From assembly GCF_011039085.1 (NCBI RefSeq), contig NZ_JAAKEI010000003.1:62001-126000 (forward strand): a stretch of 64,000 nucleotides of DNA, in the 5' to 3' direction. Below are positions 10,545-17,940 of this stretch, piece after piece. The translations under genes were made by a program, and so were the position numbers. Position 1 is the first letter of the stretch; each line of letters begins with the position of its first letter. The notes under the pieces are model-generated. The model was not told the origin of the DNA, made no database searches, and saw only the letters and a program-made list of their open reading frames with translations. Origin of the DNA: Desulfovibrio sp. ZJ369 (lineage in GTDB: Bacteria; Desulfobacterota; Desulfovibrionia; Desulfovibrionales; Desulfovibrionaceae).

Positions 10545-10560
10545 TGGCACATGGATTGCA
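10545..10560 (+). promoter_or_regulatory. Sigma-54 promoter for flagellin
   Basis: TGGCAC-ATGGA-TTGCA is an almost perfect -24/-12 promoter, with exactly ten bases between the GG and GC dinucleotides. It sits in an AT-rich stretch 46 bases before the flagellin start and just after a strong terminator. Sigma-54 control of flagellin requires an activator of the FlrC/FlgR type, which is not in this window. Confidence 0.85.
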
Positions 10561-10605
10561 GTACCAAGGACACAGCTTAGCCAACCCACCCGAAGGAGGT
10601 GTCCC

Positions 10606-11511
10606 ATGTCTTTGGTTATCAACCATAATATGATGGCCGCCAACACGGCCCGAAACCTGAATTCGCATTACGCGCAACTGAGCAAATCCACGCAACGGCT
10701 TTCCACCGGCCTGCGCGTCAACAGCGCGGCGGACGACGCCGCGGGTCTGGCCATTCGAGAATTACAGCGCGCGGACATTGCCACCCTGCAGCAGGGCGCG
10801 CGCAACGCCAACGACGCCATTTCCCTCATTCAGACCGCCGACGGCGCCCTGAGCATCATCGACGAAAAGCTCGTCCGCATGAAAGAGCTGGCCGAACAGG
10901 CCGCTACCGGCACCTATGATTCCACGCAGCGTCTGATGATCGAGTCCGAATATCAGGCCATGGCCTCGGAAATCACCCGTATCGCCAACGCCACGGACTT
11001 TAACGGCATCAAGCTGCTGGACGGCACGCTTTCTTCCAACACGCACGACGGCAGCGGCCTGACCGCCACCGGCAAGCTGAAGGTCCACTTCGGCACGGGC
11101 AACGACTCGGCCGAGGATTATTATTACATTAAAATCGGCCAGAGCACCGCCTCCGCGCTGGGCGTGGGCAATCAGGCCATTGACTCGAAGGGCGAATTGC
11201 GCGCGGGCGGCACCATTTCCACCCAGGAAGCCGCGCAAAAGTCCCTGGAAGCGCTTACCCAGGCCATTGTTTCCAAGGACAAGATTCGCGCGCACCTGGG
11301 CGCGATGCAAAACCGCCTGGAAAATACCATCACCAACCTGAATACGCAGGCTGAAAACCTCCAGGCCGCGGAATCCCGCATTTCGGACGTGGACGTGGCC
11401 ACGGAAATGACGCAATTCGTGCGCACCCAGATTTTGAGTCAGAGTGCGGTAGCCATGCTTTCGCAAGCTAACTCGCTGCCCAAGATGGCCATGCAGCTCA
11501 TCGGCGGCTAG
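10606..11511 (+). CDS. Flagellin
   Basis: 301 residues. The N-terminal D0/D1 region (INHNMMAANTARNLN, then RLSTGLRVNSAADDAAGLAI) and the C-terminal D1/D0 region (RISDVDVATEMTQFVRTQIL) are conserved, with a very short central variable part. AAGGAGGTG is an excellent ribosome site. It is monocistronic, preceded by a strong terminator and a sigma-54 promoter and followed by a hairpin shared with the convergent rnc gene. It forms the flagellar filament; the two glycosyltransferases about 6 kb upstream could modify it, but nothing in the sequence proves that. Confidence 0.95.
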   Translation: MSLVINHNMMAANTARNLNSHYAQLSKSTQRLSTGLRVNSAADDAAGLAIRELQRADIATLQQGARNANDAISLIQTADGALSIIDEKLVRMKELAEQAATGTYDSTQRLMIESEYQAMASEITRIANATDFNGIKLLDGTLSSNTHDGSGLTATGKLKVHFGTGNDSAEDYYYIKIGQSTASALGVGNQAIDSKGELRAGGTISTQEAAQKSLEALTQAIVSKDKIRAHLGAMQNRLENTITNLNTQAENLQAAESRISDVDVATEMTQFVRTQILSQSAVAMLSQANSLPKMAMQLIGG

Positions 11512-11549
11512 GCCATTTCGACATAGGCTGTGGCAGACCAAAGACGGGA

Positions 11550-11574
11550 GGCCCGGGGGCCGTGCCCCCGGGCC
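11550..11574. terminator. GC-rich hairpin between convergent flagellin and rnc
   Basis: A perfect 11-base-pair stem, GGCCCGGGGGC-CGT-GCCCCCGGGCC, lies between the two convergent genes. There is no long U-run on either side, so it may act as a bidirectional 3'-end hairpin rather than a classic intrinsic terminator. Confidence 0.6.
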
Positions 11575-11610
11575 GGGTTGCGAGCCGGCTGAACCGCCAG
11601 GCTATGCGTC

Positions 11611-12372
11611 TTACGCTTGGGTTCCCGGTTCGCCGCAAGGGCTTGCAGCGGCTTCCAGCGCTTCCAGAGCAAGGCGCGCGGCTTCCTGTTCCGCTTTTTT
11701 GCAACTGCTGCCGCTGGCCAGAAATTCCCGGCCGTCAGGCAGGCGCAACGAAACTTCAAAAACTTTGGCATGTTCTGGCCCGTGGCTGGCCAACTGCGCA
11801 TAGGCCGGACGTTCCTTGAAAAGTTGCAGCGCCGCTTCCTGCAGGCGCGTTTTGTTGTCTTTCAGCCGGGGCTGTTTCTCGGCCGACTGCGGCCAATGCG
11901 CCGCAAAAATGCGGCGCACGCTCCCCCTGGCAGCCTCATAGCCGCCGTCTTCGTACACCGCGGCCAGCACCGCCTCCAGCGCGTCGCTGAGAACCGCATC
12001 ACGGCTGCGTCCCCCCTGATTTTCCTCGCCCCTGCCCAGTTTTATCAGAGCGTCCAGACCAAGCTCGCGCGCGCGTTGCGCCAAACTCACCGTGCTCACA
12101 AGCAAAGCGCGCATTTTGGTCAGTTCTCCCTCGCGCGCCTCCGGGAAGCGGCAAAACAATTCCCAGGAAACAGACAGTTCCAGAACCGCGTCGCCCAGAA
12201 ATTCCTGCCGCTCATTGTGCTTCTGGCCCATGCCGTATTCGTTGGACCACGAACTGTGCGTCAGGGCCAGTTCCAGCAATTCAGGCCGCTCAAAGACATG
12301 ACCGAGCTTTTCTTCCAGGGCGGCGCGGGCTTCGGCCGTCTTTGCTCCGTCGATGGCGTGGCTGTTTCTCAT
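11611..12372 (-). CDS. rnc: Ribonuclease III
   Basis: 253 residues. The catalytic signature NERQEFLGDAVLEL (around residues 53-66) supplies the acidic metal ligands, and the second acidic site lies in DALEAVLAAVYED. A double-stranded-RNA-binding domain occupies about residues 175-245 (KTRLQEAALQLF, then KKAEQEAARLALEAL). RNase III processes rRNA precursors and structured mRNAs in the cytoplasm. Length and domain order are normal. It stands alone, convergent with flagellin and divergent from the next gene. Confidence 0.95.
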   Translation of the reverse strand: MRNSHAIDGAKTAEARAALEEKLGHVFERPELLELALTHSSWSNEYGMGQKHNERQEFLGDAVLELSVSWELFCRFPEAREGELTKMRALLVSTVSLAQRARELGLDALIKLGRGEENQGGRSRDAVLSDALEAVLAAVYEDGGYEAARGSVRRIFAAHWPQSAEKQPRLKDNKTRLQEAALQLFKERPAYAQLASHGPEHAKVFEVSLRLPDGREFLASGSSCKKAEQEAARLALEALEAAASPCGEPGTQA

Positions 12373-12417
12373 GCCTCTAATGTAGCCGTTTTACGGCTGA
12401 TGGCAACAGAAAATCCC

Positions 12418-12446
12418 TTGACATGACGTGCGCCAGTGCCTACCTA
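12418..12446 (+). promoter_or_regulatory. Sigma-70 promoter for the 12474 gene
   Basis: TTGACA at 12418-12423 and TACCTA at 12441-12446 are separated by 17 bases, with the start codon 27 bases further on. The -35 hexamer is a perfect match. Confidence 0.55.
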
Positions 12447-12473
12447 AAGCAAATTACTTATGAGGAGTTACGC

Positions 12474-12812
12474 ATGGCTTACGATATTCGTTTGATGAAA
12501 TTGGTGACGGGCGAGCTCGTCATCGGCAAATACGACCAGGAAAAAGACTGCCTCAACGAAGTGGCCGCCATCCAGAGCATCCCCACCCAGCAGGGCGTGC
12601 AGATGATGATGCTGCCGTATGGGTATCCTTTTGAAGCCAATTTCAGCGGCACGCTGGAAGGCAAAACCTTCCTCTACCGCTATGCCGATACGCCCAAGGA
12701 GCTTCAGGATAAATATATTGAAGCCATCACCAACCTCACTGTGGCGGGCGGTCTCGGCAAGCTGCAATTCGGCTCCGCTCCGATGGGCAGCGGCAGCGGG
12801 CTGATCAAGTAG
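12474..12812 (+). CDS. Conserved small protein, possibly Sm-like fold
   Basis: 112 residues starting at ATG 12474, preceded by GAGGAG at six bases; it has its own promoter and terminator, so it is a well-defined single-gene unit. The N-terminus (IRLMKLVTGELVIGKYDQ) resembles the first strands of Sm/LSm-like domains that begin with a 'TGE.viGk' turn, but the similarity is short and I do not claim it as established. The C-terminus is Gly/Ser-rich. No membrane segment or signal peptide. Function unknown. Confidence 0.75.
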   Translation: MAYDIRLMKLVTGELVIGKYDQEKDCLNEVAAIQSIPTQQGVQMMMLPYGYPFEANFSGTLEGKTFLYRYADTPKELQDKYIEAITNLTVAGGLGKLQFGSAPMGSGSGLIK

Positions 12813-12837
12813 TTCGGGCACATTCGGTCTTTTCACG

Positions 12838-12862
12838 GGCGGCGCTCAACGCCGCCTTTTTT
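12838..12862 (+). terminator. Intrinsic terminator after the 12474 gene
   Basis: GGCGGCG-CTCAA-CGCCGCC followed directly by six T residues; 26 bases after the stop codon. Confidence 0.88.
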
Positions 12863-12956
12863 CTGCCCGTGCCGGAAGCGGCGGCAGGCTTTTTCGCCTC
12901 TCAGGCGCAAGCCGCGTCTCTTTCATCCCACACGCTCAAACGACCGGGGAAAAACC

Positions 12957-15659
12957 ATGCGCTCCCTTCTGCCTCTGTTGCCCAGGCCCAGCCGCTTTGC
13001 CGGCATTGAAGACGGAGCCTGCCGCAAAGATCCCGCCGCAATGCGCCTGCGTCTGGCCCTGGCTTTTCCCGATACCTATGAAGTGGGCATGTCGTATCTG
13101 GGTCAGAAAATCCTGTACGGCATCGCCAATGCCGAACCAGCCTGGTGGGCCGAAAGGGTCATGGCCCCGGATCGCGAAGCCGGGGCAGTGCTGCGGGCGC
13201 ACAACAGCCCGCTCTGTACCCTGGAGTCCGACACGCCCCTGGCGGATCTGCATTGTGTTTCCTTTTCCATCACGCATGAGCTCTGTTACACCAACGTGCT
13301 TTATATGCTCGATCTGGCGGGCATCCCTTTGCGCACTGCGGATCGCAGCCCGGATTTGCGCGTCTGCCCGCTGGTCATTGCCGGGGGCGGCGCGCTGCTG
13401 AGCGCCGAGCCTCTGGCCCCGTTCATGGATCTCATGGTTCTGGGCGACGGGGAGGAAAGCCTGCCCGATGTGCTGCGCCTGCTGGAAAAAGCTTTGGAAA
13501 AAGGCTGGACCCGCGACCGGCTCCTGCATGAGGCCCGCCTCGTGCCCGGCGTGTACGTTCCTTCCCTGTTTGAGCCGGAACCGGCGGATCCCGGGCATGG
13601 TCTTCGCGCTTTGCTGGCGGATTACACGCGGCCCACGCGCCGCATTGTGACGGATTTGAACAAGGCCGCCTACCCTACCCGGCAGGTTGTTCCGGTGGGC
13701 GCGGTGCACAACCGCCTTTCCCTGGAGATTGCCAGAGGCTGCACGCGCGGTTGCCGTTTCTGCCATGCGGGCATGGTCTACCGACCGGTGCGCGAGCGCT
13801 CTCTGGAGAATATTGCCTCCTTGCTGCAGGATTGCCTGCGCGAAACGGGCTTTGATGAAATATCCTTCCTCTCCCTGAGCACAGGTGACTTTTCCGCCCT
13901 GAAGACGCTCTGCCACGGCGTGCTTGACCGTTGCGCGCGCGAGCAGATCAGTCTTTCTCTGCCCTCGCTGCGGGTGGGCTCCATTGATGACGAGATCATT
14001 GAGCGCATGGCCGATTTGCGCCGCACGGGCTGCACTCTGGCCCCGGAAGCGGGCAGCCAGCGCCTGCGCGATGTGATCAACAAAGGCGTCAGCGAGGATG
14101 CCCTGCTTTTGCACGCCCAAAAGCTGCTGGAGCACGGCTGGCGGCAGGTCAAGCTCTACTTCATGATTGGCCTGCCCACGGAAAACGACGAGGATCTGGC
14201 CGCCATTGCCGAGCTCTGCCGCAAAGTGCGTGATGCCGCGGGGCGCGGTGGCCCGCGTTTGCAGGTCACGGCAGCGCTTTCCCCCTTTGTGCCCAAGCCG
14301 TTTACGCCCTTTCAGTGGGAAGCGCAGATCGATCAGGCGGAAATGCGCCGCCGGGTGGATCTGGTGCGCGAGCTTTTCAAAGGCCAAAAATGTCTTAAGC
14401 TGCGCTGGCATGAGCCTGCCATGAGCCATCTGGAAGGCATTTTGTCGCGGGCTGACCGCCGCATGGCGGACGTGGTGGAAAAAGCCTACCGCAAGGGCGC
14501 GATTTTTTGCAGCTGGATGGAAAGTTTCGATCTTGCGCCCTGGCTCGCGGCCCTGGAGGAATGCGGGATACAGCCCGAAGACTGCACCGGCCCGCGCGAA
14601 GTGGGCGGCAGCCTGCCTTGGAGCCATCTGGAAGCGGGCATCTCGGAGGACTTTCTGCTGCGGGAGCGCGCCCGCGCCCTGCAAGGCAAAATCACCGAGG
14701 ATTGCCGCTACGGCGTTTGCCGCCACTGCGGCGCTTGCGACACCAAGGCCGGGCCGTCGCTGCTGACCGGATCCGCGCCAGGATCCGGGCCAGGAAGCGG
14801 GGCACGTTCCGCAACAGACGCCGAGGCCGGAATCCCGCGGTATGGTCACAGGCTTAATTTTCCGCAACGCGACCAAAAGGCCCATGAAGCCCGGCGCGAC
14901 GCCGAGGGCCGCCTGATCTGCCGTGCGCAGGCGAACCGGCCGCCGCAGATTGCCCCCGCGCTTGCCGTCAAGGCAGCCCAATACAGGATATGGCACAGCA
15001 AAATGGGCGGCAGCGCCTATTTGAGCCAATTAGAGCTTCAGGCCATTCTGGAGCGGGCCCTGCGCAGAGCGGGCCTGCCCCTGGCCTTTTCGCAGGGTTT
15101 TCACCCTTTGCCCCTGCTCTCTTTTGGCAGGGCCTTGCCGGTGGGCGTGCAAAGCCGGGCCGAATGGTTTGCGTTGACTTTGCACAAAGCTCTGGATCCA
15201 AAGGAAGTGGAGGCCCGTCTCGCGCCCTTGCTGCCGCCGGGCATGGATCTGGCGCGCGTTGAAATTACAGCTAAAAGCCGCCGCACCGAACAGGCCGAAG
15301 CCGAGGCCTTTTGCCTGAGACTGCCTACGGAGCGGGAAAACCAGGCTGCCGTATGCTGTTTTGAAAAATTCTTCGCGCTGGCGGGCCGGATGTACAGCCG
15401 CGAGACCAAAAACGGCCCGCGCAGCATGGACATTCGCCCCTTGCTGCGCGATTGGGCTGTCTCGCAGGAGGCAGCGGACAAGGAAAACGAGGCGGGTCAG
15501 GCCGTGACATTTGTGGCTGACTGGCGTACCGGTTATTTGTCGCCCTTGTTGCTCAGCATGGCCATTCTTGAACCACTGGCCGCCGAGCGTGATCTGCGCT
15601 CGCGCCTTCACTTGCTGAAAACAGCGCAGATTTTTGCCAACGCGGAAATCTATCCATAA
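12957..15659 (+). CDS. Radical SAM protein fused to DUF2344 (TIGR03960/TIGR03936 type)
   Basis: 900 residues. The N-terminal ~600 residues form a B12-binding-like plus radical SAM protein of the TIGR03960 kind, with the cluster motif GCTRGCRFCHAG (CxxxCxxC, near residues 262-269). A second cysteine group, CRHCGACD, follows near residue 585. After a Gly/Ser/Ala linker (around 600-625) comes the DUF2344/TIGR03936 domain (from about residue 680, WHSKMGGSAYLSQLE). In many bacteria these are two adjacent genes; here they are one. Members are often encoded near RNase E/G genes and may act on RNA or ribosome components, but the reaction is not established. Confidence 0.88.
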   Translation: MRSLLPLLPRPSRFAGIEDGACRKDPAAMRLRLALAFPDTYEVGMSYLGQKILYGIANAEPAWWAERVMAPDREAGAVLRAHNSPLCTLESDTPLADLHCVSFSITHELCYTNVLYMLDLAGIPLRTADRSPDLRVCPLVIAGGGALLSAEPLAPFMDLMVLGDGEESLPDVLRLLEKALEKGWTRDRLLHEARLVPGVYVPSLFEPEPADPGHGLRALLADYTRPTRRIVTDLNKAAYPTRQVVPVGAVHNRLSLEIARGCTRGCRFCHAGMVYRPVRERSLENIASLLQDCLRETGFDEISFLSLSTGDFSALKTLCHGVLDRCAREQISLSLPSLRVGSIDDEIIERMADLRRTGCTLAPEAGSQRLRDVINKGVSEDALLLHAQKLLEHGWRQVKLYFMIGLPTENDEDLAAIAELCRKVRDAAGRGGPRLQVTAALSPFVPKPFTPFQWEAQIDQAEMRRRVDLVRELFKGQKCLKLRWHEPAMSHLEGILSRADRRMADVVEKAYRKGAIFCSWMESFDLAPWLAALEECGIQPEDCTGPREVGGSLPWSHLEAGISEDFLLRERARALQGKITEDCRYGVCRHCGACDTKAGPSLLTGSAPGSGPGSGARSATDAEAGIPRYGHRLNFPQRDQKAHEARRDAEGRLICRAQANRPPQIAPALAVKAAQYRIWHSKMGGSAYLSQLELQAILERALRRAGLPLAFSQGFHPLPLLSFGRALPVGVQSRAEWFALTLHKALDPKEVEARLAPLLPPGMDLARVEITAKSRRTEQAEAEAFCLRLPTERENQAAVCCFEKFFALAGRMYSRETKNGPRSMDIRPLLRDWAVSQEAADKENEAGQAVTFVADWRTGYLSPLLLSMAILEPLAAERDLRSRLHLLKTAQIFANAEIYP

Positions 15660-15673
15660 GGATTGCACATATC

Positions 15674-16312
15674 ATGTCACGCGCATTTACTCACGCCTGG
15701 TTCTTTTTCGGCGATTCACTGACCCTTGGGGTCAATGACTGCAGGATGCCCGGCGGCTGGGTCAGCCGTCTGGCGCTTTTGGGACGTGAAGCGGGCTTGT
15801 ATCGCCTCCCCCCGGCGACATTTTACAATTTGGGCGCGCGGCGGCAAAACGTCGCTGATCTGGCGCGCCGTTGGCGGCAGGAAGTGGATTGCAGGCAGAT
15901 GCCCGGCCTTGTGCCGCGCCTGGCTTTTTGCGCCGGCGTGGTGGACATGGCCTCCCCGGGCGGCGGCCAGCCGGCCGCTCTCGTCAAAACCGCGCGCATC
16001 CTGCGGGCCATGTTGACCGAAGCCGCCTCTCTTGCGCCCACCCTGTTGATCAGCCCGCCGCCCGTGGCGGATGCCGAGGCGCGCCGCCGCATAGAAAGCC
16101 TGAATGAAGCGCAGGCCGAGCTCTGCGCCGCAATGGCTTTGCCCTTTGCCAATATCCATGCCACACTCGCGGCTTCCCGCGCCTATATGGACGATTTGAG
16201 CGACGGTCTGCATCCCGGCCCCGAAGGCTGCGCGATTATGGCTGAAACCCTGTTGTCGCAAAAGGTCGTTCAGGACTTTCTGCGCACGGACATGGAACCG
16301 GAGGTGGCGTGA
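15674..16312 (+). CDS. SGNH/GDSL-type hydrolase
   Basis: 212 residues. Block I (FFGDSLTLG, nucleophile Ser15) and block V (DGLHPGPEG, catalytic Asp/His near residue 178) identify an SGNH hydrolase such as a lipase, esterase or acyl-CoA thioesterase. There is no signal peptide, so it is likely cytoplasmic. It starts 14 bases after the radical SAM gene and is probably cotranscribed with it. The substrate is unknown. Confidence 0.85.
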   Translation: MSRAFTHAWFFFGDSLTLGVNDCRMPGGWVSRLALLGREAGLYRLPPATFYNLGARRQNVADLARRWRQEVDCRQMPGLVPRLAFCAGVVDMASPGGGQPAALVKTARILRAMLTEAASLAPTLLISPPPVADAEARRRIESLNEAQAELCAAMALPFANIHATLAASRAYMDDLSDGLHPGPEGCAIMAETLLSQKVVQDFLRTDMEPEVA

Positions 16313-16313
16313 A

Positions 16314-16559
16314 ATGGGATCGTGCATGCCGTTCAGTGACGAAGATTCTTTTGCCGAACGCGTAAAAAGCCTGGCGGATGACGAGTTGCTGCAAATCTGG
16401 GAAGAAACCCAGCAGATTGAAAGCCTGCTTTCCACGGAGCTGCATACGGATCTTTCCATTGCGCCGGATTATGAAAAGGCCATTGTGGCGGAATTGCGCC
16501 TGCGCTCAAGCCGGAAGCTGCGCGCGCCGCAATCCGGCGATTGCGCCAGGAATGGTTGA
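16314..16559 (+). CDS. Small hypothetical acidic protein
   Basis: 81 residues. GGAGGTG lies seven bases before ATG 16314, supporting this start, one base after the hydrolase stop. The N-terminal half is acidic and helical (DDELLQIWEETQQIESLL); the C-terminus is basic. No recognised domain. Its tight spacing and good ribosome site suggest it is real and translated with the SGNH hydrolase. Confidence 0.65.
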   Translation: MGSCMPFSDEDSFAERVKSLADDELLQIWEETQQIESLLSTELHTDLSIAPDYEKAIVAELRLRSSRKLRAPQSGDCARNG

Positions 16560-16601
16560 ACCCTGATTCCTGGCCGCGGCATGGGCAAAGGCGGGGCTTC
16601 C

Positions 16602-17045
16602 TCAGAGGCTTTTTTTAAGGCAGATCATATCCACGAGCCGCACGCCGCACTCCACAATGGGCTCGCGGTAGTTGACCGTGAAAAAATTTTTCAGACGATG
16701 GGAAAAGCGGAAGCCCAGACGCTCATAAAAAGCCAGAAGGCCCGGAACTTCCCCTGTTCCCACCACCATGGCGGCATATTTGCCGTGATAGTGCCGGAAA
16801 AGATACTCCACCAGTCGCGTCCCATAGCCCCGGCCCTGAAAAGCCGCGTAGGTGGCCAGATTTTTCAGCTCGCAGGTGGCGTTGCCTTCGTCGGTCACCA
16901 CACAGATACTTTTTAGATCCGGATCAAAAAGCGCGAATACTTCCCCCCGCTCCAGATAGCGATCAATCATGTCCTCCTGCTCGTCCCCCAGCAAAAGGAG
17001 CTCCAAAAAGCGCTTTTTGCGCTCCGTAATTTTTTCAATGCGCAT
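16602..17045 (-). CDS. GNAT-family N-acetyltransferase
   Basis: 147 residues with a GNAT fold. The acetyl-CoA pyrophosphate-binding loop is QGRGYGTRLVEYLF (residues 70-83), followed by the typical FYERLGFRFSHR segment near residue 108. GGAAAG lies about eight bases before the ATG. It is convergent with the preceding genes. The substrate cannot be deduced. Confidence 0.85.
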   Translation of the reverse strand: MRIEKITERKKRFLELLLLGDEQEDMIDRYLERGEVFALFDPDLKSICVVTDEGNATCELKNLATYAAFQGRGYGTRLVEYLFRHYHGKYAAMVVGTGEVPGLLAFYERLGFRFSHRLKNFFTVNYREPIVECGVRLVDMICLKKSL

Positions 17046-17122
17046 GGCAAGACTTTCCGTGGCAATGAACCCACGTCCACGACAGACATCCCGGCAAGGC
17101 GAGCTCCGCTTTTCAACCGGAG

Positions 17123-17157
17123 ATGCGGCGCACTGCCGGTGGGGCAGTGCGCCGCAT
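17123..17157. terminator. Long hairpin between the GNAT gene and cheW
   Basis: A perfect 15-base-pair stem, ATGCGGCGCACTGCC with its complement and a five-base loop. It lacks a U-run. It lies in the 201-base gap downstream of cheW and upstream of the GNAT gene. Confidence 0.5.
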
Positions 17158-17182
17158 TCAGGAACAAATGCCCTGAGAGCAA

Positions 17183-17216
17183 ATCAAGGTTGAAAATTTC
17201 GATTCTCAACCTTGAT
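17183..17216 (-). terminator. Probable cheW terminator hairpin
   Basis: An 11-base-pair stem (ATCAAGGTTGA / TCAACCTTGAT) begins 31 bases after the cheW stop. On the minus strand it is followed by TTTGC, so the U-run is short. Confidence 0.5.
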
Positions 17217-17246
17217 GGTAATCCGCCTCAGGCGCGTCAAAAGCGT

Positions 17247-17723
17247 TTACAGGGTGCTCAGCATATCCATGTCTTCACTGGAAAGCAGCTTGTCCAAATC
17301 CAGCATTATCAACAGGCGATCCTGCAATTTGCCGACCCCGCTGATATAATCGGATTCCACGCCCGCCACCACAGGCGGCGGCGGTTCCACCGTGCTCGCG
17401 GGTATGCGCAGAACCTCGGAAACGGCGTCCACGACAAAGCCCACGATAATGTTGTTGATCTCAATCACAATGATCCGTGTGTTTTTATCATGCGCTTTGG
17501 GCACAAGGCCGAAACGACGCCGCAGATCAATGATCGGGATCACTTTGCCGCGCAAGTTGATGACGCCTTCCACGAACTCCGGCGCGCGGGGAACCTTGGT
17601 AATCTCCATAGTGCGGATGATTTCCTGCACCTTGAGGATATTAACCCCGAATTCCTCTTCGCCGATGCTGAACGTCACCAGTTGCAGGAGCTCATCATCC
17701 TGCTTTTTCTGGTTTTGATCCAT
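17247..17723 (-). CDS. cheW: Chemotaxis coupling protein CheW
   Basis: 158 residues from ATG 17723, chosen over an upstream start because AAGGGAG precedes it. The CheW fold is clear: LVTFSIGEEEFGVNILKVQE, GVINLRGKVIPIIDLRRRFG and the C-terminal LLIMLDLDKLLS. CheW links chemoreceptors to the histidine kinase CheA in the membrane-associated array. It is a lone gene here, with no cheA, receptor or other che gene adjacent. The upstream region contains GTCGATAA on the same strand, close to a sigma-28 -10 box, but the -35 box is poor. Confidence 0.93.
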   Translation of the reverse strand: MDQNQKKQDDELLQLVTFSIGEEEFGVNILKVQEIIRTMEITKVPRAPEFVEGVINLRGKVIPIIDLRRRFGLVPKAHDKNTRIIVIEINNIIVGFVVDAVSEVLRIPASTVEPPPPVVAGVESDYISGVGKLQDRLLIMLDLDKLLSSEDMDMLSTL

Positions 17724-17940
17724 ATCTGCTCCCTTGTCGCATATACGCTTTTCAAGCTGTTTCAAAAAACCCCGACATCCGGAGGCAACAGAACCTGGGG
17801 CCCCGACCTGCGGTTTGCGGGTACGGCCGCGGCAGAGCTGATCGCCCGGCCTGTGAGCAGTGTTTGGACAGACTTATGCAATGCACATATTCCTTATCGA
17901 CAGTTCCGTAAAGTGCCATAGGCCGATAGCGAAAAAATTC

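Noticed and set aside
17898-17918. TGGCAC on the minus strand as a sigma-54 promoter for cheW, and GTCGATAA as a sigma-28 -10 box
   Set aside because: No TTGC element follows TGGCAC at the right distance, and the sigma-28 -35 box matches at only about three of eight positions.
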